DNA from: Spiroplasma mirum ATCC 29335
GTDB lineage: Bacteria; Bacillota_I; Bacilli_A; Mycoplasmatales; Mycoplasmataceae
DNA length: 64,000 nt
Direction: 5' to 3'
NCBI RefSeq assembly: GCF_000565195.1
Contig: NZ_CP006720.1
Coordinates: 310,001 to 374,000, forward strand
Shown here: in pieces, positions 21,718 to 32,361 of the stretch
Numbering within the stretch: the first letter of the stretch is position 1
Layout of the letters: each line of letters opens with the position of its first letter
Notes under the pieces: model-generated
Seen by the model: the letters and a program-made list of their open reading frames with translations, nothing else
Told to the model about the DNA's origin: nothing
Database searches by the model: none
Translations under genes and position numbers: made by a program

Positions 21718-23300
21718 ATGCCAATTGGAACAAGCAAAACTGCTCTGATCTATGCTATTAAAAAAATACCAACAAGATTGTCAATTCAGCAACAACAAAA
21801 AAGTTTTTGTTTACAATTATTAGAATTTTTAGGAATTCAAGTTTTAGCTCTTGGATTGTCAGTTTTAACTGGCGGGATTGCTTCTGCTATTGGTTTAGGA
21901 GCAGGATTATCTAATTTTGCTGCAGCACTTATATCGTTTGGAGTAGAAACGGCAACTGATTTTACCGTAAATCAAATATATGATAGTTTAACTTTAAAAG
22001 TAACCGCAAAAAGTACTGCCTTGAATTTATTACCAGCAATCGGTGGCGTTGGTAAATTAATTCGTGCTGCACGAACAACTAAAATTTTAAAATTAGCAAA
22101 AGATACTAAATTACTTGAAAAATTAGGAGTAATAACAGCTAATAACTTAGAAGATGTTGTAAAACAAGTTGCAGGTGCAGGTAAAAAAATTTTATTTGAT
22201 AAATTAATATTTGATTTTACAAAGCAGGTTAATAATGAAACTTTATTATATACAATTGGAAAATTAGCCCGAACTGATTTTATAAAGGTTTTAAGGTTTC
22301 TAAAATAAACACAATTAATAATTTATTAAAAATTATAAAAAAAACCTTCAAAAAATAAGTCCTAAATTAGTTCAAAAAATACCACGCATAAATGAAAAAA
22401 AATGCTAATAAATGACTATCTGAGTATGGATTAAATATTGATAAAATAAGCAAAATTAGTACTAATGAATGATATGACATTATGAATAATCTTCATAAAA
22501 AAGGTGTTGGTAAAAACCTTCTATTAAATGATAATTTAATACGTGGCAGTAAAATATATCATAATAAATTATTAAATATCTTGCATCAAACACCAATTAA
22601 ATTGAATAAAGTCTTAAATTATTTGAACCCAAATTTTTATATTTAAAAAGTAAATAAAAAATTATTAGCCCCAATTGAAAAACAAATAATTACAATTAAA
22701 CAAAAAGTAATTAGTAAAATTACCTATAAAACTAAAAAAATATTATCTAAATTTGAAACTAAGGCTATTCAAAAAAGCCAATTATTACCTTTTGCTGCTT
22801 ATGACTCTGTTGTTTTTTAGCAGTTAAAATTGTTCCTTTATCGGTTGCAAGTGAAGTTGCTTTAACAATATATTATAAAAACCCAAAATATGTCCCAATT
22901 GTTGTGATGACAACTTTAATCAAAGCAGAACAGTTTGTTTTGGTTCCTGAACCTTTTAAATTCTATATGAACAGCGATTGGTTTATTGGATGAGGTTTTA
23001 AAAAAAACAAGTTTGTTTAATTTAGTTTCTTTTGTTCCACTTGCTTATCAACAAGTAGTAAAAGATAGTTTTAAAATATATCTGACAATTGCTAAGGTAT
23101 TAAAGTTGTAAGAACAATTTAAAAATAACTTTAATAAAAATAAATTGTTAAATACGCTAGAAGATAATACTATTGCTAGTTTATTGGGCGGTAGCTTAGC
23201 ATTTCAAACATACAAACAATTTAGAATAAAACAAAATTTAAGCAAAACAATTAAAATAAAAACACTATCAAGTAGCAAGCAAAAAGTTTATCTTAAATAA
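21718..23300 (+). pseudogene. Degraded prophage membrane/structural protein
   Basis: An open segment (21718-22308) encodes 196 residues with a glycine-rich hydrophobic stretch (LALGLSVLTGGIASAIGLGAG) that could insert in membranes. After TAA at 22306-22308 the coding signal continues through at least five frame changes or stops to about 23300: ISPKLVQKIPRINEKK, NLHKKGVGKNLLLNDN, QTPIKLNKVLNYLNPN, NLVSFVPLAYQQVVKD, TLEDNTIASLLGG. The original protein was probably over 500 residues, such as a phage internal or DNA-ejection protein. The family is unknown. Confidence 0.5.
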
Positions 23301-23340
23301 AATCAAATCAAAAAGAAATAAATGATAAGGAGATGATTAA

Positions 23341-24361
23341 ATGTTAAATGAATTATGACAAAATGTTACTTTGGAAAATTATAATAATTTTAATCCAATG
23401 ACAGGTAAAATTACACAAGTTCCCGTTCGCTATAATAAGTGTTCTTTAAAGGTAATGTCGAATTATGATTTAAAACATTTGCTTTAAGAGCCCAAAATAT
23501 GATTAATTCATATTTAAATTATCCATTTTCAAAATTAAAATTTGAAACATTTAAAGACTTGTTATTAAAGAAAATTTGTATTAATTTGAAAATATTTGGG
23601 GTTTCATCATTGTTTTTTATATCAGGAATTATTATATGTTTTATAGGAGAAAAAACATTAGGTATTTCTTGACCAGCATATGTTATTGTTTCAGCAATGC
23701 TTATTGGCGCTGGAATTATAGTTTTGATTATTGAAACAATTAGATTTATTAAAACCCACAAAAAAGAACAAAACAGAGATAGCATTGAAGATGTTATTAA
23801 AAAAGATGAAACAAAAATCTACTTACTAATCAAAAAATAGATACTAAATTAATTAATAACTTTTTAAAAATACAAGATTTTACTAATAAGAATTGATATA
23901 ACGAATATAAAATCAATAAAAATGGCAAAGGTGCATACTTTATTTTTGCTAATAATTCAAAACTTAATTTTATTACCATTGATTTTTACAATGACCAATA
24001 TGATAAATTAGGTAATTTAGTATCTTGTACTTTTGATTATGACCCTTATCTTAAAAATAACCAAAGTGTTTTTATTACTGAAAAATTAGAAATTGATTAT
24101 GTAACTAAACAAGTAAAAGTTATTAGAAAGTTAAAAACACGATTATACAGTACTATTACTGATTTATATATTGATGATGTTAAATGAAATAACTATACAA
24201 CATTACAAAGAGAAGAAATATTGCCACTTAATTTTATTCCAATTGAAATTATTCCGAATAATCCTAATTTTGAACCTTCTGCTCGTTATGGAAAACAATT
24301 TGCTAGTATCTTAGATATTATTGCTGAAAAGATAATGTTAGACCCATTATTCCATTATTAA
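23341..24361 (+). pseudogene. Portal/connector-like prophage protein, frameshifted
   Basis: AAGGAGATG precedes ATG 23341 (MLNELWQNVTLENYNN). The frame breaks at 23473-23487 and resumes in another frame ([16 protein letters not shown], then two hydrophobic helices [15 protein letters not shown] and AYVIVSAMLIGAGIIVL). It shifts again near 23810 to a long segment with IPIEIIPNNPNFEPSARYGK and a following helix, a pattern seen in phage portal proteins. The membrane helices are not typical of portals, so the remnant may be a fusion of two genes. The last part runs directly into the transposase. Confidence 0.4.
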
Positions 24362-24388
24362 ATAGTGATAAATTTACAATTAATACTA

Positions 24389-25291
24389 ATGGAGTTTACT
24401 GGTGTTGTTGATCAAGAAATTAGCAAAATGTTAGCTTTATTTATTGAAAATGATTTGTTATTAGTTGAAGTTAATACTGTTAAAAGAGAAATTAAGCGAT
24501 TTAAAAATATACAAGATTATAAACAAAAACGTAAAAAATGCATTAAAAAACTAACTGAATTTACAAAAAAGAAGTTAGATTTTATTAAAATAAGATTTAA
24601 TAAATACCATGATACATCCGAATAATTGATTTATCGTTATTTCTTGGAATTTGGTGTTAAATTTCCTGTTTGTGTTAAAACATTGTATAAATGAATATGT
24701 TTAGGTGAATACGGATTAAAAAAAGAAAATTTACCTCATCGTGGTAAAAAATATAAAACAAAAGGAAAATCTGATAATCGTGGTCAATTAACTAACTTTA
24801 AATTAATTTGAGATATTGAAAATAAAGAATCTAATGTTGGTTGATTTGAAATGGATACTGTTGTGGGAAAAGACCATCAGTCTAGTAATTTGGTTTTAGT
24901 AGAACAATCAAGTAAAAATTATTTTGTAGTGAAATTAAAAAATAATACTGCTAATGAAGTTTTAGAAAAATTTAAAAATATTGCTAAAAGTAATAATTTA
25001 ATTGGGAAAATTAAAGGAATAATAACTGATAAAGGAAAAGAATTTAGTAAATGAAAAGAAATGGAAATATTTGCTGAAACACAAGTTTATTTTTGTGATA
25101 CGGGAAAACCACAACAAAAACCACTAATTGAGCATATGAATGGTGAATTTAGATATTGAATTTCTAAGGGAGTTGATTTTAATAATATTAGTCAAAAAAT
25201 GATAGGTTGAATAGTTAATGTTATAAATGATAAACTCCGATCATGTTTGAATTGACTAAGTGTAAAAACATTTTTTTTTACAAAATTTTAA
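24389..25291 (+). pseudogene. IS30-family transposase, inactivated
   Basis: The N-terminal HTH region ends in VKREIKRFKN, the IS30 hallmark, followed by a basic linker. TAA at 24623-24625 interrupts it where homologs have Gln (DTPEQL-type). The catalytic half then reads in the same frame: Asp in GWFEMDTVVGK, Asp in IITDKGKEF, Glu in PLIEHMNGEF, i.e. the DDE triad is present, up to the stop at 25291. Before 24389 the sequence grades into the portal-like gene. IS30-type transposases are known in Spiroplasma plectrovirus SpV1. No terminal inverted repeats were found by eye. Confidence 0.8.
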
Positions 25292-25492
25292 ATAAATTTA
25301 TTAGTTAAAATTTAATAAATTATTTTTAGTGTGCTTAAATATGAGTAAAATAAGATAAAATTATAAAAATTTAATTTTTTCTGAAAAAATTATTGCAATT
25401 TATTAAAAATATTTTATTATTAACTTAACAAGATATGAATTTGCTGTTTGTATCTACACAGCGCCTTATAAAGAAATTAGATAGCAAAAAAT
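25292..25492. other. AT-rich gap after the transposase
   Basis: About 200 bases, extremely A/T-rich up to 25430. A short open stretch reading FAVCIYTAPYKEIR ends in TAG at 25478 and may be the tail of a gene cut by the element. Nothing else supported. Confidence 0.35.
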
Positions 25493-25990
25493 ATGCTGCT
25501 AATTATCGGGGTTGCTATCTTAGGGGTTGGCATTCCGATTGCTTTAAACTACTTTGTTGATTTAATTGCTTATTCAACACCATCTTTAAATTGACTAAAA
25601 CAAAAATTAATGTGGAAATTCAAAGGTGCTAATTGTGAAAATATCAGTGGTCAATCAGAATTTTCTAGATTCCTTGATTCAGAATCACAAGATTGTCCTT
25701 ATAGTAATCAACCGCGCGTTAATCCAATTATGAATAGTACTTGTCCAAATGGGTTGTTTATTACAAATGAAAAATTTGCGGAACAGGATAAAATAGTAGT
25801 TATTAATTCTGAAAATATGCAAGCTACAGTTGACACACAAAATAAATATATTTGAAATAACAAAAGAAATCAAAATATTTTAAAAGAAAAGCAGAATGAA
25901 CTAGCACAAAGAAACAAGAAAAATGTTAGTAATGTTATTGTCCTTCAAGAATCAGAATCAGAAAAAGAAACATCTATTTTTTGTTGTTAA
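25493..25990 (+). CDS. Hypothetical single-anchor protein
   Basis: Encodes 165 residues: an N-terminal hydrophobic segment (MLLIIGVAILGVGIPIALNY) and then a hydrophilic region with four scattered Cys (NCENI, DCPYS, TCPNG and a C-terminal CC) and a charged tail. ATG 25493 has no convincing RBS and an in-frame TAG lies 15 bases upstream, so the gene may be the 3' part of something interrupted by the adjacent mobile element. No family recognised. Confidence 0.4.
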
Positions 25991-26022
25991 TAAGTTTTTA
26001 AAAAATATTTTTTGCCATATGT

Positions 26023-26028
26023 TATAAT
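26023..26028 (+). promoter_or_regulatory. -10 box with extended TG motif
   Basis: TGTTATAAT, 41 bases before the ATG at 26069; no good -35 box. Confidence 0.45.
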
Positions 26029-26068
26029 TATATTAGGAGTAGAATTGTTATTTAGCAAGGGGGCGACT

Positions 26069-26449
26069 ATGAAAAATACCGAGGAATGTGAAGTTGAACT
26101 AACTGGAATTATTGAAAATAATAGCCAACATTTACTTCCACAATACATTAGAGACATTGCAATTGCTAAAGAATGATTAGAGGAATTAATTGCTCGTGAG
26201 AGTGTAACTAACGAAGACTTATTGGCAATAAATAAATTATTAATTGACTTACTAGCAAAGATTAGAATTGATCAACAATGCCAACACCAAAAAATTACTG
26301 CAACACCACTTGAAGTTGATGTTGAACAAATGACTGTGAGTTGGGATCTTTTTTGTGAGGGTTGTTCAATTCGCAAAGAAAAGACTAGTAGCTTAGATTT
26401 ATCAGTACCTTTATCAGAATTAGCAAAAGCAATTCCTTTTAATGATTAA
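26069..26449 (+). CDS. Small hypothetical acidic protein
   Basis: Encodes 126 residues starting after an AGCAAGGGGG RBS. It is acidic and helical through residue 75, then strand-like with CEGCSIRKEK, a CxxC pair that could bind metal only together with the earlier C-x-H (QQCQH). Own promoter and terminator make it a single-gene unit. No family recognised. Confidence 0.6.
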
Positions 26450-26478
26450 AAAAATAACATTTATCAATGTTATTTTTT
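26449..26478. terminator. Bidirectional terminator between convergent genes
   Basis: AAAAAATAACAT (26449-26460) pairs perfectly with ATGTTATTTTTT (26467-26478). It has A and T tracts on both sides and lies at the stops of the convergent 26069 gene and ferredoxin. Confidence 0.88.
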
Positions 26479-26735
26479 TATTTTTTTTCATTATCAGGAT
26501 TTTCAATACTTTTGTGGTGATTGCGATATTCTTCTAAGGTTTTAATAAAAATAGCTTGGGTTGGACAAACAATTTGGGCATCAACTAATTCCACATCATT
26601 TTCCTTTGTATTTGCAAACCCATCATCATCCATAAAAAATGTTTTCGTTTCGTCAACCATTACACAACAACCACAAGCAATACACAAGTTAGTATTTACA
26701 TAGGTTCTTTTTTTATCAATATTACGATCAGCCAT
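26478..26735 (-). CDS. 4Fe-4S ferredoxin (single-cluster type)
   Basis: Encodes 85 residues. The cluster ligands are in CIACGCCVMV (Cys-x2-Cys-x2-Cys) and in the VCPTQA motif near residue 57, the pattern of monocluster ferredoxins of Bacillus type. The middle is acidic (FFMDDDGFANTKEN), as usual for electron carriers. An AGAGGTGAAATT RBS precedes the ATG at 26735. It is transcribed away from the cmk operon, alone, with shared promoter space at 26736-26840. The redox partner is not evident in this window. Confidence 0.88.
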   Translation of the reverse strand: MADRNIDKKRTYVNTNLCIACGCCVMVDETKTFFMDDDGFANTKENDVELVDAQIVCPTQAIFIKTLEEYRNHHKSIENPDNEKK

Positions 26736-26841
26736 AATTTCACCTCTTAATTTCCATAAACATTATATTATAAAATTTATTGATATTATTATATAATTCT
26801 TATATAAAATAAAAAGTGGTTTATAAGGAGGCACGATTAAA

Positions 26842-27543
26842 TTGGAAACGAGAATGGAAAAGTTTGCGCAATTACGAGAAGAGATTAAAAAAGAAATTGA
26901 GCTGGACCAAGAAATTAATGAAGTTAAAAAGGTTGTTAATAATTATATGAATAAGTTAAATGTAATTGATCTGGGGCATTTTAATAGCATTAAAACTGAT
27001 TTTGAACAAGAATTTAGTTGGGAAAAAGTTTTTCTTGATAAAAACCCGGATGAACAACCATATTCACCTAATTTTAAATATGACCTCCAACAATTATTAA
27101 ACCAGATTAAAACTGAAACTAAGCAGGAAGATTTAATAGCGTATAATTCCACTGCTGATGCTGGAAATATTATGCATAATATTTTAATTAGTGAAACATT
27201 ATTAAATAAACCAACATATGAAAAATACCAGTCAATATTAGAAGATATTTTAAATAAAAAAGTTGATTATCTTAACGAGATTGAAGAAATTAAAAAATCG
27301 TTACCAAATTACTGGATTAATTCTTCTAACATTGATTTTGGAACGATTGCCCAAATTCGTAAAAATGATCATCGCTCCACTAATGAAATGTTAAAAGAAG
27401 CAAGCAGTTTAGTGGAAGAAAAGCATACTAATATTTTAGCATTGTTTAGAAAAACAAAACTTCGTGATAAATATCCCTTAGTTTTTATTATTTTTGTTAT
27501 TATAATAATGATAGTTGCGATTGTTTTGATGGTAACATTATAA
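26842..27543 (+). CDS. Tail-anchored coiled-coil protein (hypothetical), first gene of the cmk-der run
   Basis: Encodes 233 residues: charged, helical and coiled-coil-prone through residue 205, then one C-terminal membrane segment (VFIIFVIIIMIVAIVLM), so a tail-anchored cytoplasmic protein. I take TTG 26842 as start because AAGGAGG lies 10 bases upstream; ATG 26854 would leave 22 bases. It is 18 bases before cmk and co-directional. No family recognised. Confidence 0.65.
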   Translation: METRMEKFAQLREEIKKEIELDQEINEVKKVVNNYMNKLNVIDLGHFNSIKTDFEQEFSWEKVFLDKNPDEQPYSPNFKYDLQQLLNQIKTETKQEDLIAYNSTADAGNIMHNILISETLLNKPTYEKYQSILEDILNKKVDYLNEIEEIKKSLPNYWINSSNIDFGTIAQIRKNDHRSTNEMLKEASSLVEEKHTNILALFRKTKLRDKYPLVFIIFVIIIMIVAIVLMVTL

Positions 27544-27561
27544 ATTAGGGGATGTGAAAAG

Positions 27562-28233
27562 ATGAAAATAAATATTGCAATTGATGGCCCAGCAGGGAGC
27601 GGGAAATCTTCGGCTGGGGCTGAATTAGCTAAGCAAATTGGCTACCAGTTTATTGATACGGGGTTAACTTACCGGGCTTTTACTTATTATTGTGTTGTTA
27701 ATAATGTTGATTTTAATGATTACCAAGCCTTGCAGGCTGCGATAAAAAATTTTAATTTTCAAGTGGTGGGTGATGATATTTTTGTAAATAATGAAAATGT
27801 TACTGATCAGTTACAACAAGAAATTGTGTTAAAAAGTATTAATAAAATTACCGGGTTAGCTTTCATTCGGGAAGCAATGGTTGAATTACAACGGAGCTTA
27901 GCAAAAGATCATGGGGTTGTCATGGTTGGCCGTGATATTACGTCAGTTGTTCTACCGACTGCAGAATTAAAATTTTTTTTAACAGCTAGCATTGAAGTTC
28001 GTGCTTTACGCAGATGAAACCAAAATAAGGTTAATAATATTGTTCCAAATGATTTAGAACTTCTAAAAGAGCAGTTGACAAAGCGAGACCAAGCAGATAT
28101 GCAGAGAGCAACCGGACCATTAGTAGTAACTTCCGATGCAATTGTGCTTAATAATAGTAATTTAACATTTGCTGAAACTATTCAGGCGTTGTTAAAGTTA
28201 TATAACGAAAAAATTAAAAGCGAGGAACAATAA
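27562..28233 (+). CDS. cmk: Cytidylate kinase
   Basis: Encodes 223 residues, the usual length. It phosphorylates CMP and dCMP to the diphosphates. The P-loop GPAGSGKSS (9-17), the nucleotide-binding DTGLTYRAF and the [10 protein letters not shown] motif with its Asp are all present, as is the C-terminal KRDQAD lid. It is followed by der after a single base, the standard cmk-der order of Mollicutes and Firmicutes. In a genome with nucleotide salvage it feeds both RNA precursors and ribonucleotide reductase. Confidence 0.95.
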
Positions 28234-28234
28234 A

Positions 28235-29551
28235 ATGGCACGAAAAGGAACTGTCGCAATTATTGGGCGACCTAATGTTGGGAAATCAACTTTATTTAAC
28301 CGGATTATTAAGGATCGCTTATCAATTGTGGAAGATACCCCGGGAGTAACCCGTGATCGTATTTATGCATATAGTGAGTGACTAACCAGAGAGTTTTTAT
28401 TAATTGATACCGGCGGTATTACCCTTGACCATCAAGCGTTATTTGCCGAAGAAATAAAAATGCAAGCGGAAATTGCGATTAATGAAGCGGATGTGATTGT
28501 TTTTGTTGTTTCTTATAAAAAAGGCATTAGTCCCGATGATGAAATGATTACGAAAATGCTTTATAAAGCAAAAAAACCAGTGATTTTAGCAATTAACAAG
28601 TATGATAAACAAGAAAAAAATAATGAATTGTATGAATATATGGCTCTGGGGTTTGGCGAACCAATTGCAATTTCTGCTAGCCATGGAATTGGCATTGGGG
28701 ATTTATTAGACCAAATTATTTCTTATTTAGATGAATTACCCGTTAAAATTAAAAATAAGGGGATTAATTTTTCAATTATTGGGCGACCGAATGTGGGAAA
28801 ATCATCCTTAACCAATGCCATTCTGGGCGAAGAACGCGTAATAGTTTCTGATATTGCCGGAACAACTACCGATTCAATTGATACAACCTTTACCCTCAAT
28901 AAAACTGAATATACGGTTATTGATACCGCCGGAATTCGTCGAAAAGGGAAGATCTATGAAAAATTAGAAAAATATAGTGTTCTCCGCGCGGTGAGTGCCA
29001 TTGAACGCAGCGATATTGTCCTTTTATTAATTGATGGTACCCAAAAAGTAACTGACCAGGATACTAATATTGGTGGTTTGGCATTTGAACAAAAAAAACC
29101 AGTTATTATTGTAGTTAATAAATGAGATGCTATTACCCAAAAAACAGAACGGACAATGAATGAGATTGAAAAACAAATTCGTGGTTATTTTAAATATTTA
29201 AATTATGCCAAAATGGTTTTTGTTTCAGCCCTGGAAAAAAAACGGTTGAATGTTTTATTTAGTGCCATTGAAGAAGTTTATGCCGGGTTAAAGCAGCGGG
29301 TTAAAACTAGTGTCTTAAATGAAATTTTAGTAAAAGCTCAGTTATTAAATCCGCCTCCTGATTTTAATGGGGGGCGGGTAAAAATTTATTATGCTACCCA
29401 ACCGGAAAGTACAATTCCAACGTTTATTATGTTTTGTAATAATCCCCAGTATGTTCACTTTTCTTATAGAAGATTTTTAGAAAATCAAATTCGTGATTAT
29501 TTTGGATTTAATGGGGTACCAATTAATATTTTATTTAGAGAAAGAAAGTAA
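28235..29551 (+). CDS. der: GTPase Der (EngA), ribosome assembly
   Basis: Encodes 438 residues with the diagnostic tandem G domains. First: [11 protein letters not shown] (11-21), DTGG, NKYD. Second: [10 protein letters not shown] (about 182), DTAG, NKWD. A C-terminal KH-like domain follows. Der acts in maturation of the 50S subunit. It starts one base after the cmk stop, with GAGGAA inside cmk as RBS. Fully intact. Confidence 0.96.
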
Positions 29552-29564
29552 AAGAGGGATAACA

Positions 29565-30569
29565 ATGAAAAAAACTACTAGTAATATTACCATTATTGGG
29601 ACCGGTGCTTATGGAACAGTTTTAGCAAATGTTTTAACAGATAATGATCACCAAGTTATTATGTATGGAATTGATGAAACTGAAATTGTTGATATTAATA
29701 ATAATCATTTAAATAGCAAATTTTTTGGTGATCTAAAAATTAATCGGGAAATTAGGGCTACTAATAATTTGCATGAAGCTTTAGAAGATGCTGAGTATAT
29801 TATTTTAAGTGTTCCAGTGGTTGCACTGAAAACAGTAATTGCCAAAATTAATACTACTCTAACAAAACCAGCTGTTTTTATTAATGTTGCGAAAGGGTTG
29901 GACCCCGATACCCATGAAGTTTTATCAAAATCAATTCCTACTTTGATTAAGCCAGAATTATTAATTGCTTACGGGGGATTATATGGTCCAAGTATTGCCA
30001 AAGAAGTTTTACTACGTAAACCAACTTGTATTATGGCAGTGTCGGAAAATTTAGCAGTTGCCCAGGCAATTAGAGAATTATTTCATAATGAGTATTTTGT
30101 TACCTTTGCCGGCCAAGATGTAATTGGCGCAGAGTACGGGGTTGCACTAAAAAACGCTGTAGCCATTGCTTCGGGAATTTTTAATGGTTTGCATAGTTCT
30201 GATAACGCCAAAGCATCATTAATTACGATGGGATTAAACGAAATTAAAATCTTTGCGTTAAAAAAAGGTGCTAAAATTGAAACCTTTTTAAACTTTGCGG
30301 GACTAGCAGATTTAATTTTAACAGCAACTTCTGTCAAGTCTCGAAATTATTCCTTAGGTTTTGAAATTGGCCAGGCTGATGATGCCAAAAGTGTGCTGGC
30401 AACCCATGCGAAGACAGTAGAAGGTGTTTTGACTTGCAAGACGATCTATTTAGAAGCCGAAAAGCATCATCTTAAATTACCATTATTTAATGGCTTATAT
30501 GATATTTTGTACAATAATAAACGCCCAAGTGCGATCATTAATAGTATTTTTCAAAAAGCAATTATTTAG
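29565..30569 (+). CDS. gpsA: NAD(P)-dependent glycerol-3-phosphate dehydrogenase
   Basis: Encodes 334 residues, the family length. It interconverts dihydroxyacetone phosphate and glycerol 3-phosphate for phospholipid synthesis. The Rossmann motif GTGAYGTVLAN (11-21), the GLYGPSIAKEV loop and the catalytic Lys in GVALKNAVAIASGI are present. ATG 29565 follows AGAGGGAT. It is 13 bases after der, so co-transcribed with cmk-der. A terminator overlaps its 3' end. Confidence 0.95.
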   Translation: MKKTTSNITIIGTGAYGTVLANVLTDNDHQVIMYGIDETEIVDINNNHLNSKFFGDLKINREIRATNNLHEALEDAEYIILSVPVVALKTVIAKINTTLTKPAVFINVAKGLDPDTHEVLSKSIPTLIKPELLIAYGGLYGPSIAKEVLLRKPTCIMAVSENLAVAQAIRELFHNEYFVTFAGQDVIGAEYGVALKNAVAIASGIFNGLHSSDNAKASLITMGLNEIKIFALKKGAKIETFLNFAGLADLILTATSVKSRNYSLGFEIGQADDAKSVLATHAKTVEGVLTCKTIYLEAEKHHLKLPLFNGLYDILYNNKRPSAIINSIFQKAII

Positions 30570-30588
30570 GATAAAGTTGCTTTTTTTT
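30553..30588 (+). terminator. Terminator overlapping the gpsA stop
   Basis: AAAAAGCAA (30553-30561, inside the last codons) pairs with TTGCTTTTT (30577-30585), followed by Ts. Confidence 0.75.
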
Positions 30589-30614
30589 GTAAAATCACAA
30601 TATTTTTGTATAAT
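30587..30614 (+). promoter_or_regulatory. Promoter after the gpsA terminator
   Basis: TTGTAA, a 16-base spacer and TATAAT: identical boxes and spacing to the promoter at 1598. It drives only pseudogenes now. Confidence 0.55.
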
Positions 30615-30630
30615 CAATATATCAAACAAA

Positions 30631-31314
30631 TATGACTTTTTTTATGGTATTCTTACAATCTCATTTTTGATTATTACTAGAATATTATGGTTAATAATTT
30701 CGCGATATTTTATTAAAAAGGGATTTTTCAATAAAATATTTTGGGTAAAATTAATCTCATTTTTTAATTTTATTACTTTGTTCTCCGCTATTTATAAAAT
30801 TATCCTTGTCTGGATTGTGATTTTATATGCGAATTTACCATTTTTTATTGATATAATTTAAACGTCTTTTTCCTGTTATTTTTAGTTTTTCTTTTAATGA
30901 TAATCATTGTTAGTCTAGTTTTAAAAAATTTAATAGATTTGGGACACTACTGCGTAATAGTCTTTTTTGTTGGTGGTTTTTTTATTGTACATTAATATTA
31001 TGCTAGATGAAATTTTAATTTTTTTAATTATTGAAATTAAATCACTACCATTCTTTGAAAAACTAATGGCCCAAACTATTAATGCGAAAATATTATTATT
31101 TTTAGTAATTATGGTGACATTAATTAGTACCGTGATTATTTATGAACTAAGAATCTTAATTAATAAATTAGCATTTTATCAACCAATTGTTGAGAATCAT
31201 AATGCCTTCTTAACTTTTGTATAAAAAATTAGTCCAAATAATTTTATTACCCAAACTCATCGCTTATGGGGAATTGGTATTAATCCGAAGTACCACCAGG
31301 TTTTACAAAATTAG
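30631..31314 (+). pseudogene. Degraded multi-pass membrane protein
   Basis: Three consecutive stretches in changing frames each encode hydrophobic helices: 30631-30861 (YDFFYGILTISFLIITRILW), 30862-30993 (NVFFLLFLVFLLMIIIVSLV) and 30967-31224 (ILLFLVIMVTLISTVIIYEL). A TAA follows at 31222 and the frame continues to 31314. Together they would make a protein with about six membrane spans. I cannot assign a family. Confidence 0.55.
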
Positions 31315-31437
31315 ATTAAGGCAAAATAATTAACTTATAAAAAATAAATTATTTATTGCAACTTTTACTGTTATTAATTTAACAAAATACTAAATAAAAT
31401 AATATTTTAATGGACCACATTTTAGAAGGAGGAAACA

Positions 31438-31839
31438 ATGTTTACTTTACCAATTCAAAGGAATTTATTTCGCCAGTTAGTCTGAGGACTTAATGAGATT
31501 ATTAAGGTGGAAGTAGCTTTCAGTAATCTTAATCCAATTATGGCGCTTAAAATTGAATTATATTATGTGAAAAAACAAAATAATGTTACGATCAATAATA
31601 ATAACTTAGTCGAGATGTTTTTAGAAGTTATTAATCGCAGAGAATTAACTTTAAATACCTCAACGGTTTCATTGATGACAGAATATCAAAAATTATATTA
31701 AAGATATTTTCATCAAGCAGTTGATATTAATGTAGTTATTAGGGATATTAATGACCAAATTAAAAAGGTTTTTGATAATTATTATCTTGAAACTGAATTA
31801 AAATATTTGAAAAACTTTTTAGGTAGTTATTTAATGTAA
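31438..31839 (+). pseudogene. Hypothetical protein with internal stop
   Basis: A perfect AAGGAGG precedes ATG 31438. The frame runs 87 codons to TAA at 31699-31701 and then continues to TAA at 31837-31839. The product would be mostly helical with no signal or membrane span. Not recognised. It lies between two other ruined genes. Confidence 0.45.
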
Positions 31840-31905
31840 AGACTTCTCAAACAAAAATTATCATCATTAAGATTAAAAATTAAAATAAATATTAAATAGG
31901 AATTT

Positions 31906-32361
31906 ATGTTAGTTAAAACATTTCAAATTATTAGTTTTGCCCTTGATGTTGAAGAAATCTTTTATTATCCGTTTATTAATCACACCAAAACACTACTTTT
32001 TTAAAAAGAAAAGATCCCAATTGATCAAATTACAATAAAATTAAAGGTTAAATACTTTGAACCCACCGTTGAAAACTACCAACTTATTTATGATTATATT
32101 TATAATTCAATTGTTCTTGATCATGCGAAATGATATCCAAATGCAGGTGAATTTACTTATCACAAATTTTTTAATCTTGAAAAATTATTATCTGGTCTTG
32201 AGAAATCTCGTTTTAAAATGCTTAATTATTTAAAGGTTGGTTCAGACACCGTGAGTTATTTTCCCTCATCACTTTTTTTTAAATATTTTAGATACTAATA
32301 ATTCTGAATATTTATTATATTTTGATGTTTATACCAAATGTGGCATTCGCTTTAATATTTA
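31906..32361 (+). pseudogene. 5' part of a hypothetical gene cut by an inversion
   Basis: Begins MLVKTFQIISFALDVEE with TAA at 32002-32004 and a frameshift near 32275, after which it reads NILDTNNSEYLLYFDVYTK to about 32350. What looks like its 3' end lies on the other strand at 33855-34064 (see the inversion). The type of protein is unknown; the strand-rich sequence resembles a small sensory or binding domain. Confidence 0.45.

Larger units (their letters stand above)
18913..25291 (+). mobile_element. Decaying prophage remnant ending in an IS30-family transposase
   Basis: A co-directional run of a RuvC-like nuclease, a small conserved protein, scaffold-, capsid-, membrane- and portal-like genes, then a transposase. 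All but the first three genes carry stops or frameshifts. Base composition is more A-rich than the flanks. The scaffold-capsid-portal order recalls phi29-like podoviruses rather than the filamentous plectroviruses usual in Spiroplasma; this is inference from order and protein features. No integrase, terminase or DNA polymerase gene is visible, so the element is incomplete. No flanking direct repeats were identified by eye. Confidence 0.65.

Noticed and set aside
18913-25291. SpV1-type plectrovirus
   Set aside because: Only the IS30-type transposase recalls SpV1; the other proteins are not the small membrane coat proteins of plectroviruses.
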